From: Ettlia oleoabundans
Taxonomy: Eukaryota > Chlorophyta > Chlorophyceae > Chlamydomonadales
NCBI GenBank assembly: GCA_019693395.1
Contig: JAAMXP010001738.1
Location: 1 to 32,424 of the forward strand
DNA length: 32,424 nucleotides
Direction: 5' to 3'
Both the position numbers and the translations under genes were made by a program. This document shows positions 1-12,684 of the stretch, in pieces (position 1 is the first letter of the stretch; every line of letters starts with the position of its first letter). The notes under the pieces were generated by a model, which had not been told where the DNA came from, ran no database searches, and was given only the letters and a program-made list of their open reading frames with translations.

Positions 1-17
1 GGGTGGGTGGGCGGGGG
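1..17. repeat. G-run tract at the left edge
   Basis: GGGTGGGTGGGCGGGGG lies in the MET1 intron that continues past the left edge. It is a short (GGGT)-like tract with four G-runs. I see no exon in bases 1-159, so that stretch is intron. Confidence 0.7.
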
Positions 18-159
18 CAAGGAGGGGCAAAGTGGGATGAGCATCAAACCAAGGGCTTGCGCCAATTACCGCAGTGGTAGCAGGCGCAGAGCAAAGGGTC
101 TGGCATCGGCATGCAACTGCTTCGTGTTACTTGGCAAAATTATTTGAAACACGACCCAC

Positions 160-3100
160 CCGCGTATGAGAGGAAGGCCATGACCATGCTGTTCTGCACC
201 ATGGACCAGTTGCCCTTGTTGAAGCGGTTCATGCCACTGTAACCCTGGCAGGGTGGGCCGCCTGCAAAGAGCGGCACAGAGCCAGCAACAATATGTGTCA
301 GTGTATTCCGTGTCAGCAACAGGAGGGCAAGAGCGCTAGTGCAAACGCTGCATGAAGCTCTGCAAGACGGCAGCGTGGCAGCAGTCGAATGGTGCCAGTA
401 CTCAAATCGCTCAGGTGTTACTGCAGATTTTTATTTTCAACTGCATAGTTGCTAGAACGAACTCTCCTCTTCTCCCCTCAGCAAGCCCCGAAAACCGCCA
501 GGTACTCACCGCAGATGAAGTCGACCTCTCCTGGCCGCGGCAGCGCTCCCATCTGCTCGGCAGGCAGCCGGGCAGTGCCCTCTTTGGCATCATCTACAGG
601 GAGAAGTTGGGTGGAAGCAGAGTAGGGGTTGCAGTTTGAAGCAACAACCACAGCTGTTCGAACACAACAGCAACATAAGCAACTCAACTTCCGAAAAGCA
701 GGGGACAGGGAAGCACGGATGGCACCCACCGCAAGCGTCGCAGTCATCCTCCTGTCCCGCCTTGACCATAGCGGCGTGCAGCAGCACGTTGCAGTTGTCG
801 CAGAACGCGGCGGCCTCGGGGTTGTTGACTTGGAAGGCGGCGGATGCTGGACGCTCGTACTCAATGCCCCACTTGGTGACGGCGGCGCCTGCATGGAGAA
901 AGAACAAGGAGGGCGGCTGGGCAGGTGTTGTGTGGCACTTCACGCTGGAAAAAGCTTGGGAAGCATATGTCAAATTCCTTATGGATACGGGAATGGCCAG
1001 TGGGGATTGCTACTAGACACCAACGTACCTCCCATCCACCACAGACCAACCAATGACTCGCCATCCAACCTGGTGCATACCATCTGACCTCATACCACAC
1101 GATCACCCACCCACCACCCCATCTACCAAGACTCCCGCAGCCCAGAACGTCACAAACCATGTCTAGACATCTCACCAGCCTGGTGCATGCCCTCTGACAG
1201 GCCGCCGCATCCCGCAAATATGTCCATGGTGGCCAACGCCACGCCATCGTCTCCAGGGAACACCTTGCCGGCCTCACCCACCTTGCCCTTGCCCTTGTCC
1301 GCAGCAGCGGGGGCGGGGGCGGGGGCAGCGGGTTCCTCGCCAACCTTGCCCTTGCCTGCAAGACGAGCAAGTGGAGGGTAGGTGGCGACACACAACAACG
1401 AAGCTTTTGTGCGATGTCGCCAAATCATTATGGGATGCATACAAAGTGCAAACAAGCCCAGACACAAGCACCCGCGCAGCCCAAGCGCGGCCTAGGCAGC
1501 TTACAGCTGCTTGGTAGCACATGCTTGCCCAAGCCACCCTAAGTTTTAGGCATGCACATCACCATTTGCAGCCAACATACCCTTGTCGGCGCGTGGCGCA
1601 GTTGCATCCTGCTGTGGCACAAAGTCCTGGAGATCTTCAGGGATGGGCAGCTCGGGAGCGGCGCTGAACTTCTTGCCCTTGCGGGTGAAGGTGGCGGCAC
1701 ACTCAAAGGTGCTGATGTCTGCGGGCAGGGCCGGAGGGATCGAATGATGTGGGATGGAAGAGGGAGAAGTGGAGAGAGCAAAAGCGAGACTATAATACAC
1801 AGGAGCTGGAAAGGGGGGATAAGGCGGACTGGCTGGTGGGGCATCGGCAAGGCAGGGACTAAGAGTGTGAGCTCCACACAAAACAGCCAGCACACGCAAA
1901 AGAAGGCAGCGTTGGTGCTCTCACTTGTGGGGTAACCCTTGGGCACGACTCGGCAGCGGCCAACCACATCCTCCACCGCCACAGTCAGCTCCTCCTCTGC
2001 AACAGGAAGGGCAGCACAGATGGGTCAGCAAGAATGCAGGCAGTTAGCAGCACATGTCAATTCCATAGCCATCAACCAGAAGCTATCATGCATTCGAACT
2101 TGGGACAATCGCCCCTCTGCCACACGCTGTTGAGCCATCGAGATCCTCAATGCTGGTTGGTTGTCCATTTGCCTGGCCTCCTTTTCCAGCTGATCCCGCT
2201 GCTGGCACACAGTGCTGCACCCACCAGAGGCATAGACCTCGTAGAAGGATCCCGCCTTATAGGCCTGCTCCCTGCTGATGTCCTCGGGACGGTAGTAGCG
2301 GCGCACAGTCAGCAACGAGACCTTGTCAGCGGCACCGCCGCGCGACTTGCCGCCCTTCTTGCTGCCGCCAGCTGCCTCCTCAGCCTCCTCCTCCCAGTCA
2401 TCCTCTCCCTTCTTGGACTTGCCCTTGCCCTTGGCAGCAGCCTTGCCGCCCTTGTCGGCCTTGCCGGCGGCGCCGAGGCGAACCACCTGGCAGATGCCCC
2501 AGGCACGAAGCCCCTCGTAGCTGCCCTGCACCCACATCAGGCACAGGAGGGGAGGCATACCGGGGGGTCAATCAGGCAGCGTGCTGGCTGTAACAGCTGG
2601 GAACTCAAGCAGCAAGTCACTTCATTTCGTGTGCATCATTCCTCAGCCCAACCCATAAGTAAACAACGGCGACAAGGTAATTCTGGGTGGTCCGCCAGGC
2701 AATGCTGCGCCTTGCCTTGTGGAATCGCGAGTTGGCCAGGTACTCTGGCAGCTGCACCTCCTGCTTGGCATCCTCCAGCTGGTCAAACACGGTGGGACCC
2801 ACAAACAGGAAGTCGCCCTCCCTGCAGTTTTTGGGTAGACAGGCCCCTTGTTCGCAGCATTAGCGTGGAAAGGGTGTTTGGACTGACGTCAAAACAAGAA
2901 AGTATGGAGGAATTCATGCAAAACAGGCAAACCATGCATCCCAGTACCGCTTCATGGGGAACCAATACGCAACCAGGCGGCCGACTGCACCACGGCACCG
3001 CACCTATACTCCACACCATCTTTGACAAAGCCCTTGCCACCCGCCAACGCCTTGACGCCCTTGGCAGGCTTGCCGTCGTCCTGCAGGCCAACGTTTCACG

Positions 3101-6100
3101 GCAAGCAAAGGGTTTAATCAACAACGCAAGGATTATGAACGCGGGAACAGCTGAGCATGCATGCCGGGTAAGCCAACAAGCAGCTGGAGTGCACTACAGT
3201 TGCGCACGTATCAACCCAGTCAGCTCTCCAGCGGCTCAGCCACCCACCTCGGACAGGCGTGTGCCCAGCTGGAGGTCTGGAGGCGGGTCCCGGAACATGC
3301 CCTCCTGAGGGACGTACTCCCGCCGCCAGAAGAGGTCCAGCTGGCGCCCCTCCTTGGCCGCCTCCTCGTTGCGCTGAAAGGGGGCAAGGGACCGGACGGA
3401 AGGACAGAGCAGATATGTAAGCTTGGGAACATAAACACAAATACAAATGTGGAAAGTCTGTTGCGCGCTACACTCCCTGCGCAGCGCCAGCGGCTGCCGT
3501 CTGGTTGAACCCTCACCCGGCCAATCTGCCCGCGGACCAGTCGCCGGGTGCTCATGCGCTGCCTGCCGCCGTTTAACAAGTTGTTGTGCAGGTTTGACCA
3601 GATTTGTCCATTATTTGACCGCTCAGCACCCAGCACCCACCTGGCGTAGCTCCTCATCCTCCTTGAAGTGCTCCCGGCGCTTAGAGGAGTCCCACGGGCG
3701 CTGCAGACACCGCACGGTCGCGCGGCCAGTGATGCTGGTCAGCTCGCTGCAGAGACAAGACCAGGCAAATCAAAGGGTCACAAGGAAACACCGCCACTGA
3801 GTGACATCTACAGTGTCAATGGGTTGCATGTCAATCTGCGCTTCTGCAACTCAACATTCCGCTTGAACCAGCAGGATGAGAAGGCCGCACATTGCGCCCC
3901 ACAAACACCCATAGCAGCACACACACAGCCCCGTCCAGCCAGCATTAACAGAGCGCACGGCAGCAACTAAGCTCAGCCTGCAGTGCTCACCGCGTCTCCA
4001 GCTGCGCGGTGAGGAAGACCTCAGAGTCAGAGGCTGCATCACCCAGCACAGTCTCGGCGCCACGTGCCAGCAGCCGCACCTGGACCTCCTTGAAACCTGC
4101 GGGATTGAAGGATGGCATCGCAGGGAGAATGCATGCTCGTAATGTTGATATGTCGGACGTTGACATGATGGGCGTGGTTGTTAAGGGCATTTGAACACGT
4201 TTTGTGGGCTACATAGAATGCAGTCGATGGACAACAGTTGACAACCAGCCCCGCCAAGGACGCAGAGGGCACATACACAGCAACGGCGTACCATCGGCGG
4301 TCTGCCACATGGCCTGAATGAGCCCCAGTGGCTCGGCCTCCTCATCCTCCTCGGCTGTCAGCACCACAGCATCACCCACGGCCACCTCAAAGTCGCTGAT
4401 CTGCACATAGCGAAGAGATAGCAAGGGAGGGAAGAGATATAGCTGTGAGTTGTTGAAGGTTGAGGGAAGGAAGGGTGACAGCCTAAGAATTTGATAGGCC
4501 GCGGCAGGTCAGGACGGGACAAATCAACACCTGATCAACTCATAAGTCGTGTGCTCTGCAATTCTGCAACCCCATGACCCCTCTGTGCACTCCACCTGTA
4601 CTGCCTCCCATACCTTTGCCTTTGAGTAGAACTTGTCTCCATCCAACGTCTTGGCCACGGCTCCCACCCAGGTGCCCTTAGCCGCAGCTTTCTTCTTGCT
4701 GCCACCTGCCTTGCTGCCCTTCTTGGCGGACTGCAGGTACAAAAGCAGAAAGGGCAGATAGTAACAAGAAGTGGTCCGCCCCATATGTCGCTCTGGCAGC
4801 CATGGTAGGTGATGCATTGCTGGGATGATGAGGGACTGCTGCACACGATGGTGCTGTTACAACCTGCCGCCAGGTGACCCTTCTGTGTACAGCTTGTACA
4901 ACATAATGCCCCAAAGGGTACCCAGCCAACCACCCAACCAAGCCATGCAACCAGCCAGCCACCCCACCTGAGCCAGAGCATCCTCAGCCACATCATCCTC
5001 TGCCTCCTCTTCATTCTCATCCTCCTCAACCTCCTGCAGCCAGGTGGTGGGTGTGGACCACATGATCAGGGAACAAAGAAGGGGAAAGGGCTGCAAGGAA
5101 GGCAGCAACACCACCACGTGTGCTTTTGCGCTGGCAAGGCAGTACGCAAAGGTGGCAAAGCTTGGCGATGCAACTGGCAATATATGGACACAAGGACTGC
5201 CCATACTATTGCTGTGCAGCTAATCACTGCAGCTGCTCAAATCCAGCGTGATAAAATAACGCAGGGAGAATGCTTCCGTCTCACCTTGGCAGCCTCTCCC
5301 TCGACAGCGCCCTCCTCTCCCTCGGGCTTGGCGCCGGCAGCGGGACGGAAGTACGCCTGCCAGACCGACTTGACCATGGTGGTGGCGGTGGCAGTCATGG
5401 GTTTGCAGCGTGCCACGTCATGCAGCTGGTTCTGCAGCGTGGGAGGAGCGATGGATGGATGAAAAACATAGCCAGTGCTGTTGTGTGGAGGGCACAAAGC
5501 CGGGCACCCCCTGGATGCAAGCGCAGGCAGAGGTTGCCGCCAAGCAGGCAGTCCATCGAACGACCATCGGAGCACCAACCCAAACACCAACCCAGGCAAT
5601 TAAGCAAACCGCCCACATCCTGCCCACAGACCTTCATTGGGTTGCGGTTGACAGCCCTCACGCGCAGCATCTCCTTCTTGCCAACCTTGTACAGCTTGCT
5701 GTGGCGCAGCTGGGCCATGCGCTCCTTCAGCGTGGAGGCAAAGGCGGAGGAGCGGATCTCCTTAACTGCACAAAGTACACAAGATAGAGTATATGGGTTG
5801 ATAGACAGGTGGTGTGCAATGTTTGCGGCGTGCATCAACTTGCAGGGTATGGCAGGATGCCAGATCATATTCCCCAACAGCAGCAAGGCAGTATGAAGAC
5901 GGGGACAGGCATGTCAAGCGCTAGATGCACCACTTCCCACACTGCTGCCGGCAGCAGCAACATCCCCACCAGCGCCAGGAAAGTGCGCATAACCACCATG
6001 ACCCCAACACCATGAGTTCTTTCCACCCACCCGGGTAGTTTTGGAACTGGTTGAGGATGATCTGACCGTGGGCCACCACAAACCGCTCCACAGCAGCCAC

Positions 6101-9100
6101 CTGCAGAAGCCAGAGGCCTAGTCAAATTCCTATGTTGCGAGTAAGGGGACTGTGCGAAGGATCGAGGAAGGAATGAATTGGAGATGCTGGAAGACGGGGG
6201 TTGGGGCTTGCATGAGGGGCCAGGAGGGAAAGCAGTGGGCTACTTGGCACCGTGCCGGTGCCACAAGAAGGTGCTGACAGGGCGATAGAGCATACGAAAT
6301 GATTTAAATTTAAACCACATGCGGCACTAGGCTGGCAACTTCGCTGAGCTGGCACGCTGAGGCAGCCCACAACGCACCTTCTTTGAAACGAAGGTTGGCT
6401 CTGTGTCGTCCTGAGCCGCCAGCCTCTTGACAATGTCGTTGAAGCTGCACATTGGTGTTAGGGTATTGTGCAAAGTCAGAGGGTGTGGAGGTGCAGGCTT
6501 GGAAACAAAGCTTGATAAAGGCAAGGGAAAGGGGTGTGCGAGATCAGAAGTGCGCAGCAGGACATGGCAGGTGACACACCAACCCCCACAGCACGCAAGC
6601 TTTGCGACAGCGAGTGCGAGCTTTGCAGCGAGCTGATCCTTTGCCTGTATTCTTGATGTTCAGGAGCACCACATGCTTTGCTAGCAAAAATGCAGTGAGC
6701 TGGTCAATATTCAGTGCCACACCTGAGCTTAGACGCACGTGCCTCGAGGCTGAGCAGCTGCAACACCTTGACCGCCAGCCGTGCGCACTTGAGCACCACG
6801 CCAAACCAGGGGGCATACTTGGTGGCAGGCACAGACAGCCGGTACCTGTACAGGCAGCCAGTGCAATCAGTGGGTTGGTGCCAAAGAGGAAGATGCGGGG
6901 AGGGGGCGGCGGGGGGTTCGTCAACAAACAGTCTGCTGTGCTGGCAGACAAAGCCCGAAGAGCAGCATGCAGACGGGAAGGTGGTAGCAAGAAGAACTGT
7001 CAGCGCTTAAACAAAATCCCCAGCTGCCATGTGGATGATCGGGCGGTAATTGTGGCATGCGGACCAGCAATGAGCCGCCTCACCATGCCACATCAGTGCG
7101 GATGGAGATAAAGAGCATGTCAGCTCCAAAGTCGACCACCCACTCACGAATTTGGCTGAGGTACATGCGCATGCCAGCGGGCTCAGCAGGGCCGGCACCA
7201 GAGCCACAGCCGCCGGGGGCAGAGCTGCTGCCACCTGCGCCGCTGCTACCGCCGGCACCATCTGCACGGGGAGTGACAGGATTGTGCAAGGGCACATGTT
7301 GCTGGTGCAAGAAAAGCCTGCTTGCCATGCTTTTCCTCAGGTTGAGCTGGGCCATGCACCACCATCTGCTGCTGACTTCTCTGAGAACATCACGTTCAAT
7401 CACTACTGGCCCACCACTTGCATATTAACCCTGCATTTCCATACACCCTCTCCATGCCCGCCCCACCCCCCCCGGCACCCTCTGCTGCACCCACCATCAT
7501 TCAGCGCCTGGCCACCCGAGAAGTCGCCGTCATCATCCACCACAAGGCCGGAGGCATAGAGCTCAACATCAGGGTCCACACCGCTCCACATGGGCAGCAG
7601 CTCGAGGCTGGAGAACATGCCCTGTGCACAGAGACGATGCCGATGCAAGATGTTACATAATGCTATATATGATTCGTGCACCAAAACTGGCAAAAAAGCG
7701 GCGCAGCCTGCAGAAGTCTTGAAATCAACACAGTGGTACCTGAATAAATACTTGCCTTCGTCCTAAGACAGCGATTCACTAATTCACGGCTGAGTGTGGC
7801 ACATAATGTTGCCATTACCACCCCACTCACTACTATAACCCAAACACGCCAAGCCCCACCTCTGCGTTGTAGATGGAGAAGTCTGTGAGCAGCCTCCTGG
7901 GCAGGTACTCAGGGTCCATGCCCTCGCACTCCTCATCAAACAGAAGCAGCTCGTCAGTCTCCTCCTCCTCCTTGCGGTACGCCTGCGGTACACGTGCATG
8001 GTAGGGCAGTACAGTGCGGTGAGTCAGGGTATTGTGAGAAGCGCTGCCGGCTGCCAGCTGCAGCAGCGAAGCAGTGAGTATTGCTGCCAGCAGCTGGCGA
8101 GGTCGATTGAAGACACTGCAAGAGAAGAACCTCCCAGCTGGGCGCTTCCCATCTGGGCTCCTTCCAGACAGGCGTTCCAGCTCACCTGTGGTGCGGGGTA
8201 GTCGTCAGCAATCTCCTCCTCAGACACCCGCATGTAGGCCTGGGAGCCTTTGCCGCCCTTGGGGGCTCCGGGACGCCTGCGGATCGGATAGCCATGGCCA
8301 GAAGGGGGGCAGATGCAAGAGGAGGAAAGACTCAGGCCCGATCATGGTGGCAGCCAAGCAGCAGGCACGTCTATTTAAACATGGCAGGTCCACAAGCCGC
8401 CCACATGAGGTTGTTTGTTGCAGCAGCACATGCTGGATCGGGCCTTTCACCAGGATGACCAAAGCTAGTAGCCACGCTAACCCAGCAACCGACAGTGCAG
8501 CCGGTTCGGATGCATGCGTTATATCCATTCACACAGTTGCAGAGTAGCCTGGCAGGCCAGCCGGCTCACTTGGCGCGCATCTCTGCATCCATCTTGGCCT
8601 GCAGCTGCCGAGCCAGGTCCTCGTCGGCCTCCATCCGCCTGTCACCCTCCTGGGCAGCAGTCCCCTCACCTGCACAGTGAGAAAGAGCGAGAGGAGAGAG
8701 AGGAAGCATATAGACTGAGGGAAGTCACCAAGTGAGGGTAGTCGCAAGGTGCTGCTGCAGTTATTGGAACCGCTCGGGAACGGATCGCAATTCGGTCATG
8801 TGCTCGCCAGCAAGCAACCATTCTACAGCCGACTGCCCTTTTTGAGACCAGTGCCCTGTCCCCCTCCTTCCTGCGTGACCCGCTGCTCCCTGCAACTTAC
8901 CGGCACCAGAAGCGCCTGCTGCTTCCATGTCACGAATCACAATGCCGCCGTTCTGCTTCTGGGATCCCACGTACCTGTAGTCCTTGGCCTGCAGCACGAC
9001 GTGGGGGCAATACATGTGTCGCAATACATGTTGCTGCACAACTAAGCGTGCTACAATAGTGCCAGCAGCGCATCATATAGCTGTTGCATTGAAGTGAGGT

Positions 9101-12100
9101 GGAGCGAAGGCAGCTTGCTAGTGGGTCGGCTTTGGGACCCAACTGCCCGCACCCGTGACGGTTACTGCATGCACCTCTCACAGTTACTTTTCAAACAATA
9201 GACCAACCTGACCGGTCAAACGTGCAGGAGTGCTGAAGTAGGTTTACCAAACGTGGTCAAACATGTTCACATATCACAGAGGGGGCAGCACCCACCTCCT
9301 TGGCCAGCGCCTTTCCAAAGTCTGTCTCCAGAAACTTGAGCGCCTTGTGGCCCGAGGCTGCATCCAACTTTTCAAACTGGGACAGCAGGAAGCGGGCGTT
9401 GACCAGCAGACCCTCCTTAACGCTGGGGTACCCCTTGCACACCTGCATATGTAAACATGAGACCGAAGGAAAGAGGGTTCAAAGCGTGCACTAGTCGGAA
9501 TGGTGGGTAGGTGGGTGGGTGGGTGGGTGGGTGGGTGGGTGGAGTACAGACTAGCTGTGCAGTTGGCATCGTTCCAATTCGATATCAGAGCTGCGCTTGT
9601 TGCGTGAGTAGTAAAGTTGCATTTTATTATGCAAATTTGGGACTGGTTGCTTCTGCCGCTGCTACAGACATCAAGGAACTATTGCATGATGTGTCACTCC
9701 TTAGTACACTTGATAATCCATCCACGAATACCAGCTATATGGAGCTTTTGCACCATAACGTCAAACAGCATAGTGCGCTGTTCTGCCACCGCACCTTGGC
9801 ACGAGCGAGGCGGGCCACGACCTCTTCCAGGCTTGAAAAGGCAGAGCCACCCAGCTGGGGGCTCAGAGCCTGGTGCACCTGCAGCAGAGAATGCGCAAAG
9901 TGGCGGGCCGACGATCAGGCAAGCAGAAGCAAAATCACGTGAAGAACCGGGGATGTAGGCAAGCAGACGCTGGAAATGGACTCATTAGGCTGAGGGACAG
10001 GCCTGCCATTGGGGACGTTTTGAAGCCCTGCACTGCCCTCATCCGCATGCTCTATTCAATCACCACAGCGCAGCATAGAACACCAAGTCGGTCACCTCAA
10101 AGCAAATGGCTGCCTTGTCTGCCAGCAGGGTGTAGACCTTCTTGTAGGCGGCAGCGGGGCGGGTCAGCAGGTACTGGCCCTCCTCAGTGGCAGCAATGAC
10201 CTGCGGCAGCGGCAAAAGACGCAATGAGTAGCAGTGGAGGGGTATGGCGAAGCATTTCAGCAGTGGCACACCACAGGGGGCAAGCAGAGCCCTGGCAGCG
10301 CCTGTAGAGGGGAGGCAGGGCAACCCCTAACGGGAAGGAAGCAGGCAGCTGGCAGCAATAATTTGGGCTCGTATGGCACGTTTGTATGTTGCATACTTTG
10401 TGCACCAAATCTTGGCAACATGATGCCCTGCAAATTGAAGCATCTAGTCAATCCCCCTGCCTTGTGCTGCTGCTGTACAGCAGCTGTACACATCCCATCG
10501 ACACTCGCACCTGCACCACCTTCTTGTCTGAGAAGTCCAGGGAGAAGGACTGGAGGGGGCCAAAGCGCTCCACTCGGCGTCCGGTCTCCTTGGTGGTGGG
10601 GCCCTCCTTGGGGTACACGATGCCTGTGTAAAAGCGGCAAGGAGTAAAGCGAGATGGGACGAGAAAGAAGGTTGGTGGACAGAGACGGCGCGAGATGTGC
10701 GAGAATGGCTGCCATGGGTGAGGGCGAGGAGGGCATGGGGGCTGGGAGGGCACCCATGCTGCTGGAAAGCCAAGGGGGCAGAAGGGCACAACACAAGGGC
10801 CCCAGCACAGGATGGCAGGCTGCCAGGTCTCAGCACAGCAGGGGCCAATAGGCGAGCAAGACAGCAGCATGTGGCGGCAGGAGAGCATTGCCATGGGAGC
10901 GCGTCGCACCCGACAGGAAGAGCTTGTTCTCCGCGTATTCCACGCTTTTCAGAGGCTCGATGATGCCTTCGTCGCTGCAAACGGAGAAGTCTGCCAGGCG
11001 GCGCAGATTGTTGCTCCAGCTGCCTCCGTTCTCCGTCTGCGGGGTGGGGGCAAGGTGATACACAAACAAAGTCCGCGGCCGGCGGGAAGGTGGGGTGTAC
11101 AAGAGGCAGGAAGCTAAACAGGATCGCCATGGAGCAGCGTGTCCTTTGTGAAAATTAAAGCATGATCAAGTTTTGCATTGGCTAGAGCCCCTATCGAGGC
11201 ATACAGCAAGGTAGCTGTCATAAGATTACTGGCACACACGTGATGCGCCCGAAAAGGGTGCCAATTGTTTCCAACGCGTTGTTGTTGCTGTTTAAGAGCT
11301 ACTCATGCTGCTGCAGAGTGCAGACTGCCCAAGGGACTGTCTTGCAGCCACTGCCACTTGTGCAGCTGCCGCCGCCACCGGTCACCTCCTTGAGGGCCTC
11401 CTTCTCGGTGTCACAGCGCTGCTCCTCCTTCACCACCAGCCTGTCCTCCTTGCTCTCAAGCTTCACACGCTTGTCCTTGTAGCTGATGTTCTGCATAATG
11501 GTTGTGCAAATGTGGGGACAGGAAAATATGCAGAGCACTTGTAGCTGATGTTCTGCAGGTTGATTATACAAGCAGGGGGGAACAAATAAATCGCATAGCG
11601 GGCAGCCAGGGCAGCACGTCAGGGCACAGTCGTGGCCCAGCCGCACGACAGCGGAGTCAAGCACAGGGCCTGGGCAGGACTGTGACAGTTGTGGAGAAAG
11701 CCAATCTTGAACCTAATGAACAGGCCGACAAGGTAAGCTTCCCGAATATGGCAGCAAGGATGGGGTTGGGGGTCCAACATAGGGACAACGCAGAGGAATG
11801 ATTGGCCAACGGATAAAAGGAGGCATCGACAGCCAGCCTTTAACCACTTGGGCAAGCGCAGGGACAGGCATGTTGCAGGGCTTGCAAGCAGTAAAGAAGA
11901 GCAGGAGGACGCATCTGGGAATGTTTAGAAAGGAGCAGCAGACTGATATTTTGAACCATGATCGGCAAAAAATGCATTTCGGGCCCAACGGCTAGAGTTG
12001 CGGAATTGCAATATTTCTGCAGCCACGGCTAGCTTTGGGTCAGCAATTGGGCAGGTTTGGTTTGATGCTGGTTGGTCATTACAGCCGTTAGTTTATGAAT

Positions 12101-12684
12101 CGAGCGTGTCAACAACAAGCGTGCACTTCATCGGAGCATACCTGCGCGGCCTGGCGGCCCGAGCCGACAATCACGTCCTCCTCCTTCATTTCAACATCCC
12201 CAGACGGCGCCGCAGCCTCAGCCTCCTTCTTTGCCTTCTTAGAGGGCCCCTTGGCTGCTGCCTTATCGACAGCCTCACGCTTGGCGCCCTTCTTGCCTCC
12301 TGCGAGGGAGGGAAAGGTGCACGGAAGCAACGGACACTTGACCGTTGGCGCCGATTGTCCGTTGGGCGGCGGCGGCAGCGGCGCTGCTTCGCATGACACT
12401 GTGCCCCGCTGCCCCCAATGCACCAAGCATCCATGTTCTGGGTGCGGTCTCGAAGCATAGCGCTGCTCCGAGCAAGGCTGCAGACTAAAGGATCAATCGC
12501 GTGGCGCGCGCCTGACCTGCCATAATTGAGGGCAGCGGGCCTCCAGCACCGACCTCTACGTAGGCTCCTGCAAGGCACAATCGTGGGAGGGTGCTCAGCA
12601 CGCGCCTGTGACTCCAGGTGCAATCAAACATGAAAGGGGGCGCTGCAAGACAGTCGCACCCTGCTTCTTATCCTTGGGTGCCAT
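160..12684 (-). CDS. MET1: Plant-type DNA (cytosine-5) methyltransferase MET1/DNMT1, 3' end cut by the window edge
   Basis: Copies CG methylation onto new DNA in the nucleus. Exons, high to low: 12684-12660, 12567-12517, 12299-12142, 11490-11386, 11036-10910, 10623-10511, 10200-10096 (end could be 10084), 9878-9795, 9442-9296, 8988-8901, 8669-8570, 8276-8186, 7982-7860, 7621-7495, 7261-7084, 6845-6723, 6444-6378, 6100-6031, 5765-5632, 5431-5285, 5033-4968, 4730-4614, 4400-4292, 4096-3991, 3746-3641, 3373-3248, 3080-3004, 2821-2716, 2525-2225, 1996-1925, 1718-1581, 1355-1176, 888-730, 593-510, 261-160. Phase is continuous over 4012 nt. Domains: Lys-rich N-terminus (1-110); RFTS1 (about 118-305); RFTS2 (395-672, [20 protein letters not shown]); acidic and Lys-rich linker; BAH1 (765-930); BAH2 (958-1160); methylase motif I DIFAGCGG near 1207, motif [16 protein letters not shown] near 1304 with the catalytic Cys. 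No CXXC finger is seen, as in plants. The remaining catalytic motifs lie left of base 1. The start is supported by phase; family conservation at the extreme N-terminus is weak. Confidence 0.93.
2310..2465 (-). other. Lys/Gly and acidic insertion inside MET1 BAH2
   Basis: Within the 301-nt exon 29, about 50 residues rich in Lys, Gly and Ala and then Glu/Asp separate VCQVVRLG-type BAH sequence from the conserved block [16 protein letters not shown]. The reading frame is open on both sides, so this is a low-complexity insertion in the protein rather than an intron. Family members have a short loop at this place as far as I recall. Confidence 0.6.
2526..2715 (-). other. GC-AG intron in MET1
   Basis: This intron separates the two halves of the BAH2 region. 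Its donor reads AAG|GCAAGG instead of GT, and its acceptor is GTGCAG. Joining at these sites keeps phase 0 and gives [12 protein letters not shown], which matches the usual family pattern of Lys-Gly followed by a Gly-Leu-(Arg/Lys) segment. No good GT donor lies just downstream. All other introns I placed in this gene are GT-AG. Confidence 0.7.
9501..9542. repeat. (GGTG)n tetranucleotide tract in a MET1 intron
   Basis: About 40 bases of near-perfect GGTG/TGGG repeats on the plus strand lie in the intron between the MET1 exons at 9878-9795 and 9442-9296. The tract has eight or more closely spaced GGG runs and could fold as a G-quadruplex in DNA. In the MET1 transcript it is C-rich. Confidence 0.9.
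11476..11557. repeat. 20-nt direct repeat duplicating the MET1 exon 4 splice acceptor
   Basis: The same 20 bases (cttgtagctgatgttctgca) occur at 11476-11495 and 11538-11557, spaced 62 bases apart. On the minus strand each copy reads TGCAG|AACATCAGCTACAAG, which is the acceptor plus the first 15 coding bases of MET1 exon 4. The left copy continues into the real exon; the right copy lies inside the preceding intron. Confidence 0.9.

Noticed and set aside
2034..3308. A long plus-strand open frame of 424 codons across MET1 exons
   Set aside because: It lies antisense to MET1 exons 26-29 and the intervening introns; GC-rich coding DNA often leaves the opposite strand open. The minus-strand exons carry clear BAH homology and in-phase splice sites.
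8930..9045. CRISPR array, tRNA, rRNA or bacterial-type operon anywhere in the window
   Set aside because: No spaced direct-repeat array, no tRNA B-box-like pattern and no operon structure were seen; gene structure is eukaryotic throughout.
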